Source: Haplomitrium mnioides (Eukaryota > Marchantiophyta > Haplomitriopsida > Calobryales). Taken from it: a DNA stretch of 64,000 bases. Within the stretch, counting starts at the first letter, position 1. Each line of letters opens with the position of its first letter. A program made the position numbers and the translations under genes. Below, in pieces: positions 55,440 through 64,000 of this stretch. A model generated the notes under the pieces. It was not told where the DNA came from. It searched no databases and worked only from the letters and a program-made list of their open reading frames with translations. The stretch lies in contig JBNGIS010034175.1 of NCBI GenBank assembly GCA_049999725.1, positions 1 to 64,000 of the forward strand, read 5' to 3'.

Positions 55440-57266
55440 TGGGAGTGTGGATCAGATTCAAGTAGAGATCCTTTAGAGAGCAACCCAAGGATGGCCCTCA
55501 TGCATGGTTGAATGACCTCGAGAATGCCACGGTGGCTAATGGGGAGAGCAATGTGAAAATGGATAACCTTATGGTAGTATTGGCAGGAGAGGTACAACCT
55601 TGGTATAAGGACCTTTCTATTAATATAAGGAGGGACAAGGGAGCCTTCAAAGTCACGTTTGTGTGTGAATTCTAGAAGATTGAGGAGGAAATAGAGGCCT
55701 TAATCAAGATGAGACAACTCTGAATGAAGGAGGCATCAGTACAAAGATTCAAGAAAGTGCAAGAAAGTTGAATCCTGTGACCACTGATGGCATGTTTACC
55801 TCATGGTTCCTTGTAGCCATGCACAAGGAAATAGGGACATGGTAAGGCAAACTAATCCTGAGACCCTCAAGGTTGTTGTAAGCACAGCCCAATCTCACGT
55901 CAAAGTTGTTATCACTAGCTCGCGAAGAAAAACAAGAGCAAAATATGAGTAAGAGGACTATTCTGATGGTTCAAGCAGAGGAGGAATCACAGGAGATCTC
56001 TACCTTCACCTTGAAAAGTGAGGAGGACTCAGATAGTAGCTGCTCTAATGATGACAGGTCCTTCCGAAAGAAGAAGAAGAAGGAACAATGAAAAAAGAAA
56101 AATGCCAAAGACCAAAAGGACTGATAGTACCACCACCATCAGGATGCCAAAAAGAAGAAACTGAAGAGAGGTGAGCTTGAACCAGAGGACAGCAGAAATA
56201 AAGTGGAGAAAGATCCATTCAAGGAGCTGAGAGCCAAGATGGAAGCTATGAATATACTCTTTGAAGGGGTCACGCCGGAGGGCAGGCCGTTGCCAACCAA
56301 ATGATTGGGAGTCTAGTGCATAAAGTGCATCAAACATGGCCACTCTCCTCAAGAGTGCACTGTGGAAACCCATGGCATTCACTATATGAGAGAAGAAGCC
56401 TTTGAATACATGCATGAAGTAGTGGAGTGAGCCGGACGAGGCCCCAAAAACCATATACCAAATCATTGGCGAACTCTACATGATGTTGGGAAGACTTGTA
56501 GGCATAGGAGCAGGGAAGTCCAATGACTGAACTACAAACAAGCTACCACAATTGACCATCATGATATGCTAGAATTGTGGCTAGCCACATCACATCTCTC
56601 CGAATCGCCTCAAGCTGCACAAGCAGAATCATGGGTAGTTGAATGCACTATATTTACAATGCAAAAAGAAAGGGCATGTAGTTGTAAATTTCCCAACTCA
56701 AGAGGAAGCCAAAAGTAGCCTCGATTACATCTATGAATCCCCCACCGCCAGTACTAGTCAATGTAATATCCATGAAATGGGAGGAGGCAGCCAAGCTTGA
56801 GTTGGAGGAAGCTCCGCTACTAGGTTGGGAGACCCCAATGCCAGAAGATTACTATAGGGTGGTTGCTCGATCAAAAGCCAAGTCCAATAAAAAAGACAAG
56901 CACAAGAAAAGGCGAGAGGTCAGGATGGCTATGGCTCAAGGGGCACCATCCCTTACGTATCTAGACTATCAGAGAGATAATCTCAAATGGTTTTACCCCA
57001 AGAAGCAAGATGAGGTGTGGATGCAACTGGAGGTATTGGACACAATAGAGGAGAAGAATGAGACTGAGAAGACTTTGGAGAAGGTCCAAAGACGACAAGC
57101 ATCACAAGAGCCTAAGGAATTCAAGGAGCCAGTGGCAAGCAATGCATACGAGATAAAACCAGCCTTCTTTTGCAATCAAACAGATAATAGGGATTGCCTT
57201 GTCATGGCTATGGTGGGGTATTTGATCAAAGATAGCCCATTGTATAGGCGACGATTGAGGGAGTAA
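55440..57266 (+). pseudogene. gag: Element E: gag and linker
   Basis: Frames with HAWLNDLENATVANGESN, WYKDLSINIRRD, KMRQL and TAQSHVKVVITSSRRK match the gag of A, B and C. There are many stops and shifts. The zinc knuckles are degraded: the first reads IKCIKHGHSPQEC with its first Cys lost, the second has a stop within it, and the third ends in Phe instead of Cys (VVNFPTQ). The linker (DYQRDNLKWFYPKKQ, then SPLYRRRLRE) is open from 56733 to 57266. The sequence then jumps past the protease. Confidence 0.8.
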
Positions 57267-57389
57267 CAAGGGGACTAGACCCAAACTAAAAGGGGAGTCT
57301 TGGCCGAGCCACACCCACTAGAAAGAGGACAACAGCCAAGGGACAAAGAGGGTATCCCATAATTCCAACCTGGTATAGGGAGGGCTGTT

Positions 57390-58560
57390 GCTAGAAACAC
57401 TAGAAGTAGACACACTCTTGAGGAATGAAGACGGGGTTGTAAGAGCCACGCAGTATAAAGAGGTGATCGTCCATGAGAGGCGAGCCTTCCAAGTAGGAGT
57501 TGGTCTACCTGTAGTTGCGGAGTGGGCCTTAATTCAGACTCAGAATAACTTCAACGACGTCTTTGCCTTGAGTCCTACCAACTTGAAAGGGATTATTAGA
57601 GAGTTTGGAGAACATCATATTGATCTCAAACCCATCATTGCACTAGTGAGGTGGCGCCAATATTGGATGAATCCTAGATTCTTGTTTATGGTGGGAGAGG
57701 AGGTAGATAAGTTTTTCGAAGATGGCTTCATCTACCCAGTCTTTAATAGCGAATGAGTGTCGTCTCTAGTAGTAGTGCTCAAGAAAATGGGGCAAGATAG
57801 CAAGCGAAAAATCACGGTGTGTCAAGACTTTCAAGAATTGAATGAGGCAACTAAGAAAAATCATTACCCTCTGCCTTTCACAAATGAGGAGCTGGATTTA
57901 GTGGTTGGATGAGAAGTCTATAGCTTTATGGATGGGTATTGAGGGTACAGTTAGATTTGGATGAGAGAGAAGAACTAGTTGAAGACAATGTTCACCACAA
58001 AATGGGGTCTGTTTGACTTTAGAAGAATGCCCTTTGGACTCAGTAGTGTACCGAAGACATTTCAAAGGATGATGATGAATATCTTCCTTGATTACTTGAG
58101 TAGTGAGTTTTTGGAGATTTCTATCGATGACTTTGTGGTGTATAGGAAGATTTTTGATCATGAACGAGATGTGAGGCTTACCTTTCAGCATTGTTGGGAG
58201 ACAACACTGCGACTGCATCTAAGAAAATGCTTCTTTGTAGTAAGGAAAGAGGTACTCCTATGCTACAAAATATCCAGCCGTAGAATTGAGGTGAACCAGA
58301 AAAAGGTCAGCAATTGGATGAAAGTAGGCTTCTCTCTCTAGGAGGTGCAGGCTTTTTTGGGTTGTGTGGGCTATTACAAGAGATTCATTGCCTAGTTTGT
58401 ACTCGTAGCATTACCTCTCATGGGAATGACGAAAGGGAGCAGTTACTTTGAACCCACACTTGAAAGGTTGTCGAGCTTTAACAAGTTAAAGAAGAGACTT
58501 GCCAATGCACATGTGCTTGTACCTGCTCGAAAAAGGAGTTCCATGTCATGATTGACTCAT
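57390..58560 (+). pseudogene. Element E: reverse transcriptase
   Basis: Starts with NDVFALSPTNLKGI, HHIDLKPIIALVRWRQYW, then YPVFNSE and a TGA near 57757, KITVCQDFQELNEATKK, FRRMPFGLSSVPKTFQ, and the catalytic block SIDDFVVYR near 58120. Both catalytic Asp codons are intact here (GAT GAC), unlike A and B. Stops occur near 57910, 57940 and 57975. The connection region FLGCVGYYKRF follows after 58341. Confidence 0.85.
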
Positions 58561-59190
58561 CAGGTTTCTGTATAGGAGTCGTGCTCAACTAGTTGGATGA
58601 GGGAGGGAGGGACCATCCCATTTACTTTGCAAGTAAGCTACTGTCCTCTGCAGAAAATAATTATTCTACAATCGACAGAAAGGCCTTGGGGATCATCTAC
58701 TCGCTTAAGAAATTCAGACATTATCTCCTCCACTACAATGTGATCTTTCACACAGATCACATTGCTCATAAATATATGATAAATAAACCAGATATGATGG
58801 GAGGATTGCGAGGTGGATGCTACTCTTGAAGGAGTTTAATTTTGAGTTATATGTCAAACCAAGGAAGAAGTATGAAATGTAGATTTCTTCTCTTGAGTGG
58901 ATAGCCTATTCAATACAAAGAGGGTAGATGACTCTTTTTCGGATGAGGATCTGTTTCATGTTAGAGCACAGAAGCCCCCGAAATGTGCGGATATCATTCA
59001 ATTTCTTCTTTCAACCAAGTTATGTAAAGGCAACAACAAGGAGGCTGCAACAGTTTTTCTTTGGAGGGTGAAGCCGTATTTGATGATAAAAGGGGTGGAT
59101 GGCATGATTAAGAGGTGTTTGGAGCGAAATCAAGCCATGGTGATGATAAGGGCAATGCACAAAAAAGAGGTGAGAGGTGAGAGGCTCGTA
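58561..59190 (+). pseudogene. Element E: RNase H and start of integrase
   Basis: The sequence keeps GFCIGVVLN, FASKLLSSAENNYSTID, ALGIIYSLKKFRHYL and HTDHIAHKYM. Frameshifts occur near 58800 and 58870. The integrase begins KPYLMIKG and is lost after HKKEVRGE near 59190, followed by AT-rich sequence. Confidence 0.8.
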
Positions 59191-60309
59191 GCATTGACAA
59201 TGTTTGTATCATTTCTCATATGTATCTTTCCATGAAATAGAAAGAGCTCTGAGTGTATGAGTCAATTGCATGTGTGAATGAAGAATGAAGTTGATTGGAT
59301 TTAATCCATGCAAATATTTCCAATAGCCTCCACAATGTGGTGATAAACACATGGTTTTAAACTTATCAACCTCATCATGTGTAGTAATGACAAACTAGTT
59401 GCTAGCCAACCATTAAATTAATAGAACATGTAAAAAATAACCTCAATGAGTAGGAGCAAAGGGAAAAGATTCATCCCACCTCAATTTCAAAGGTTGGCCA
59501 TGAAATCATTTGGCGTTCTAGTGACTTCCAGAGCTACCTCACCTTTTCTTCCTACAAAAAAAAAGAGTCAAAAGAAAAATGATGAAGTCAATGAAGAGAA
59601 TGATTCAACAAACAATTGAGCCATAATTATGCTTCAACTTGACTACAAATAGCTTTGCAAACTTGCATAAGAAGTAGCAACTAAAATATAATTTGACAAA
59701 AGATGGAAGAAAGAAAAACAAAATAAAAGAGGCTAACAAAATTCAGCTTGTATATAGAGAGCTCTTTAGAAAACCCCACTTGATTAAAAGTCTCCATACC
59801 AAATAGAAAGTAAAACAACAGCCATAGGAAAAATAAAGAGACTTGAAATCAACTCTATCATGGAAAGCCCATTCACTTTGAAAATGCCCAAAGCTGAAAA
59901 TCCATATAATAATTTCACTCAAGTAACGAGATCCCTAGCTCTTTTGAAAAGCTTGTGAACTCGATAACGTTTATTCATAAAGAGAATGAGATCAACTATT
60001 TGAGACAACCAAAAAAAAAACCTTAGAGCGTAAAAGTTGAATAAGCTTGAAGATCTAGCTCTTGACTACTTCAAATTTAGTTATATATAAGATATTAGAT
60101 AGACTATGAGGCTTTTTAATTATTTAAATACATACATACTTTGTTTGGTCATACTATCAAAAATATTTACTTCTAAGCCTTTGTTATATTCAATGTTATT
60201 TTAATCTAAAAGTTGCAAGAGAAGCCATTAGAGGTAAAGTATGGCTCACATAACTTGCCAAGTACACTACACAATTAGTGCCTATTGGCATCTTGAAGAG
60301 CCACTATTA
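59191..60309. other. AT-rich spacer, nothing supported
   Basis: No reading frame, tandem repeat or RNA gene can be supported. Confidence 0.5.
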
Positions 60310-61100
60310 TAAACCAGGAATAGTTGCTCAAAACATGAACTTTTGTTTTGCAAAAAAAAAAAAACGATATTTTCAAGCTCGAAACAAGAAAAAAAAAAAA
60401 AAAAAAAAAAGGAGTTGTTCTAAAACCAATGCATGAATTTTTTTGGTTAATTTTTTGAAACTTTAAAAAACTTGATAGATTGAGAAGAAATTTTATTATA
60501 CGAAATTGAATGATATTTTAGTTTTTGTGAAAATATTATAAATCTCAAAATCAATGAAAAGCATAAAAATTATGGTTTGTTTTCACAAAAAAAACTTGCA
60601 TTTTGGATAGAATATATTTCGAGGCCAAAAGTTTGAAACAAATTTCAAAATGAAGTCATTTTGAAATAAATTTGGTTGCACAAACTTCATGCGCGTATAG
60701 ATTTATGTGCTACTAAAAACTGATTTTTAAAAAATAAATAGAAAACTTGGCGAAAATCCCAAGAGTATCAGAAGTCAAAGGAATAAGTTTGGAGTCCCAA
60801 TTGAAAAGAGCTAGAAAAAATTATCCTTGTGTAGAGCTCATAGTTGTTTTTTGAAGTCCAAGAAAGAAAGATGTTTTCTATTCTACTTCAAAATCCACGC
60901 ATAAAACGAGTCAAATAGTCAATTTTTTTTAAAGTATAAACAATTAAAAATCTTCTGAAATTCAAAGATTCATATGCACAAAGGAGTCATAACTCAAAAT
61001 CAAAAAGGCTAGATAAATCAAACAAGTAGTAGGTTTGGAAATTTGCTTCGGAATATAAAGTTTTGGATTACAATCCTTACGAACAAAGGGATCTAAACTC
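60310..61100 (+). repeat. Diverged direct duplication, copy 1
   Basis: Colinear with 61625-62410. Shared words include AATCTCAAAATCA, GGTTGCACAAACT, GGAATGAGTTTGGA (GGAATAAGTTTGGA here) and CAAGAAAGAAAG. It contains two poly(A) tracts near 60350 and 60390. Confidence 0.75.
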
Positions 61101-61530
61101 CACATCATAGTCTTTAAGAGGTTTAAGTTCTAAATTCTACATGGTAGTCTTTGTATTTACAAGGTTCAATATTTTGTATCAAAGTCTAAGCATGCATAAG
61201 GTTGCGACTTGCACATAGAAATTTGAGTTCAACCTCTAAGTACTCATCAACCAATACTATGCTTGCAAAGGGTTTTGAGCTCCATAGCAGAGTCTATGCC
61301 CACATAAGGTTTCAACTTGCGCATCAAAGTCTATGTGCACATAGGGTTCCAAGTTTTTTTTCAAAGTCTATGTGTGTTTAAGGTTCCAAGTTCTGCAACA
61401 AAATCTAGGCACGCTAAGAATTCTGATTTTTAGATTGGAGTCTCATGATACAAAGGGTTTCAAGTTCTTCATCAGAGTCAAAGCACCTAATAGGTTTTAA
61501 GTTTTACATCAAAGTCATTGTTGGCAAAAA
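61060..61530 (+). repeat. Degenerate short tandem repeats
   Basis: About ten imperfect units of 40-58 bp around AGGTTCCAAGTTCTGCATCA and AAAGTCTATGTGCAC. They lie between the two copies of the larger duplication. Confidence 0.7.
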
Positions 61531-61624
61531 GTTAATAAGTTGAGGTGAGCAAGTGCTTCAACAATCCAAGAGATCCTAACCAAAAAATTCAGAAGCTAAA
61601 AATTTCACAACAACCACTACCTTG

Positions 61625-62410
61625 AATTCAGAACAAGCTACTCAAAATAAGAACTTTTTTTTAAAAGGAAAAAATGTAGTTTTTGAGCTAAAAAGCCAAA
61701 GAAAACGAGGTTATTATTGAAAAACAAAAACTACTTGAGTTTTTGAGCTTCATTTTTGTTGTTTTATAGTGCATGATACATCGAGAATCAATTTCACAAT
61801 GCAAAATTAAACAATATTCTTAGTTTTTATGAAAATATTGGAAATCTCAAAATCATTGAAAGTATAAATATTATGGTATGTTTTCACAAGAAACTTGAAT
61901 TCATCATTAATAGCACTTAAAAGCTTACAAATTGAAATATACGTGAGAATAAGTTGTTTTAAACTAAGGTTGGTTGCACAAACTCTATGCACACATATAC
62001 ATGGTGTTTCTTAAAACGTTTTTTTAGACAAAAATTAGAAAACATGAGGAAATTACCCAAATGAACTACAAATCAAGGGAATGAGTTTGGAATCATTAGG
62101 GAAAATAACCAACAAACAAAACATTGCATGGATTTTAGAGCTCTATTTTCAAGTTCAAGCAAGAAAGAAGTTTTCTTTTGTAGTTGAAAATATATGTGCA
62201 AAAATGTTAAAGTGGGCATATTTTAGATGGTTTTAGCAATTAAATGTTTTTTTTTTAGTTCAGAGAATTATATAGGCAAAGGAGTTATAAATAAGAACCA
62301 AAAAAGCAGTTGTCTTAGAGATCTACTTCATAGTACAAACAAACAACAGTTCCAAAATTTTGACGAGAGTCTACTAAACAAAAGGTTTCGAGTTCTACTA
62401 TAAATTTGAT
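61625..62410 (+). repeat. Diverged direct duplication, copy 2
   Basis: Second copy of 60310-61100, about 1.3 kb downstream in the same orientation. Its end also contains one unit of the short repeat (AGGTTTCGAGTTCTAC). Confidence 0.75.
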
Positions 62411-62479
62411 TTAATGGTAGCTAGAGTAGTTCTACTCAATTGGTTTTTTGTGTGAGAAGAAAATTAAAAGACAAAATTG

Positions 62480-63830
62480 TGATTTATGTTACATCAATTA
62501 TATCACTATATAACTTGGATTTGCATTTCCCTTTTATTTCTTCTATTTTGTGGAAAATATTGTGTAGAAAGTTCATCCATATCCTCACAAAAAAACCATT
62601 GAACACACATTTGTTTTGGATTGGGAGGTTTGTCATCATCAAATGACAAAACTATGAGAACTTTGGCAAACCAAAATGGTATGCCTTTTGGATTGACAGA
62701 TGCAACAACACAATTAAACATTTTGGCTTTCATATCATGTAGGTTGCTAAATTTGTGCCTATATTTGGTGTTATATGAAACACTTCCTTCTCGCGGTCTA
62801 GGTGCTCTATTATAGATTTCTCGACATGTAGAAAGTATATGTTCTACTAGAACATCTTCATGTGTCTGTTGAACATCTAACTAAGAACTTAGATGAACAT
62901 TTTGAGAATCATTACAAGTGCTTGCCTGATTGTGAAGGTGGAAAGGTGAAAGCTACTTCAAGTCCATGTCTTTTTCTTTCAAGTATGTAAGCCACAATCT
63001 CTTGTTGGGAAAGAAAAAAGTCATTCCGCCATTGAATATGAGAATCTATAAAGAACTTGTAGTAGTTCTCACTTATGTTGTCTCTTATTGCAAAGACAAC
63101 ATTCTCTTCGTTAACTTCCTTTTTCTTCCTTTTGAGATCATTTAATTTCAGAATATGCCTTGAGAGGAATCAACATTGAACTCAATATTTATCTAGCCAC
63201 TTCAGATAGGCACTTGAGAGTTTATAAATACCATCCAGAGTAAAACCAAAACTCATTTGTTGAAAATTGTTTGCTCCAAATATTTGCATTTGAATCACTC
63301 GACTTGAACTTGAATTGTTGATTAAAGGTAATATATCATGTATGTTTTGAACCATAGAGGGACATAGCTGCAAAAATATGTTTAAATCCCAAGTTTCCAT
63401 TAAAAGAGTTACATGAGGTTTAGGATTATAAGATAATTATAATCGCAAAGACTTGTAATTGTGAAAGCTTTGATACATTTCAAATGTCTCAAAAATCTGC
63501 TAAATATTTGATCGATTTGATCATGAGTATAGCCAACTATGAGAAATCCCACTTTTATGGCAATAATGAGACTAAGATGTCCAAAGAAAATAGAACTCTT
63601 TTTCTCTCTTGTCGTTTTGTCCAACTTAAGATACAAAGTTAGAGTCAGCAACCTTTCCAAATCATATAATATTCTATTAAGCACCGTAATCGTCAAACTA
63701 GAGTCGCTTCTCAGTGTGGATTGGTTGTTTTCTTATGATCCATTCCATCGATCACAATTCCAAAGTATATTTGACCATTGGCATAATATATTTTTGAATG
63801 GTTTGCAAGTTTTGTTCTTTCTTTCATTTA
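62480..63830 (-). pseudogene. Broken transposase-like gene (DUF7869-type motifs)
   Basis: Read on the minus strand, pieces in several frames are in the order expected for a family I know from IDGMDQxKTxxPH and VGHTHEDIDQ motifs. They are VIDGMDHKKTTNPH (about 63755-63720), then GFLIVGYTHDQIDQIFSRF (about 63545-63490), and PFWFAKVLIVLSFDDDK near 62680-62620, like the C-terminal PFWxGKV block. Stops and shifts separate them. The family occurs as transposase-like proteins in many eukaryotes. Recognition is from memory of the motifs. Terminal inverted repeats were not found, and the 5' part may run off the window. Confidence 0.5.
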
Positions 63831-64000
63831 TTGGTCATGATAAAGAAATAATTGGAAATTATATTTGATTGCAACATCACAAAGCAACAAAGAGATAAAA
63901 GTAGTTCAATAAAACATGTCTTGATGTTTCAAATTTCAAAAGATAACCTCACGTGCTAAAACAAATTCAAATCAGCTTCAACAAATGTTTGGATTAGTAG
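63831..64000. other. AT-rich end of window
   Basis: No feature supported; it may include the start of the broken minus-strand gene. Confidence 0.3.

Larger units (their letters stand above)
55430..59190 (+). mobile_element. Element E: decayed Ty3/gypsy fragment without LTRs
   Basis: A relic of the A/B/C lineage: gag from its first conserved block, a linker, RT, RNase H and the first residues of integrase. Neither LTR, primer-binding site nor purine tract is visible. The protease is deleted between about 57265 and 57390. The right end stops in the integrase N-terminus near 59190. Confidence 0.85.

Noticed and set aside
60345-60412. Poly(A) runs as the tail of a LINE or SINE
   Set aside because: No open frame, no A/B box and no target duplication could be found; similar A-rich sequence is part of the local duplication.

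Overview
This window is nuclear DNA of a land plant, most likely a seed plant with a large repeat-filled genome. A gymnosperm is plausible but only inferred. The evidence is nested Ty3/gypsy LTR retrotransposons with 3 to 4 kb LTRs, a decayed Ty1/copia reverse transcriptase, a secreted single-domain DUF26 (Gnk2-type) gene, and AT-rich spacers between GC-rich elements. No bacterial operon, phage, CRISPR array, rRNA or tRNA gene was seen. A run of 100 N (47216-47315) is an assembly gap.

Layout. 1-3251: an old Ty3/gypsy remnant (element Z: RT end, RNase H, integrase, probable 3' LTR). 3352-15295: element A, with a 5' LTR cut at its left end, gag-PR-RT-RH-IN broken by many stops, and a full 3' LTR (12003-15295). 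Both A LTRs carry a strict 155-bp tandem array flanked by 24-bp arrays. 15866-46137: element B, a gag-pol element of the same lineage that has been hit twice. Its gag is split by element C (19571-30184), a complete element with 3.83-kb LTRs, a GATGC target duplication and only gag plus protease inside. Its 3' LTR is split by block D (35567 to about 43665), which holds a reverse-oriented relative truncated inside RT, with one 3.4-kb LTR. That LTR contains a fragment of a host bromodomain gene.

46138-54140 is AT-rich spacer with an 80-bp and a 44-bp tandem repeat, an (AG)16 tract and a copia RT scrap. 54253-54687 is the only gene that looks intact: a secreted 144-residue DUF26 (Gnk2-like) protein with a TATA box upstream. 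55430-59190 is element E, a decayed gag-RT-RNase H piece with no LTRs and no protease. 60310-62410 is a diverged duplication of about 0.8 kb. About 62480-63830 (minus strand) is a broken transposase-like gene of the type carrying IDGMDQ and VGHTHEDIDQ motifs.

How the parts relate. A, B, C and E share one gag design, and A, B and C share a primer-binding site that looks complementary to tRNA-Asn. D has a related gag but a tRNA-Asp-type site. C lacks RT, RNase H and integrase, so it would have needed these from a relative such as B. The LTRs of A, B and C hold tandem arrays rich in GGTCAA/AGTCAA (W-box cores), and those of B and C also carry repeated ACGTGG motifs. No autonomous element in the window looks active today. 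The points most worth following up are the captured bromodomain in D's LTR, the gag-protease-only element C, the periodic W-box arrays and the divergent DUF26 gene.
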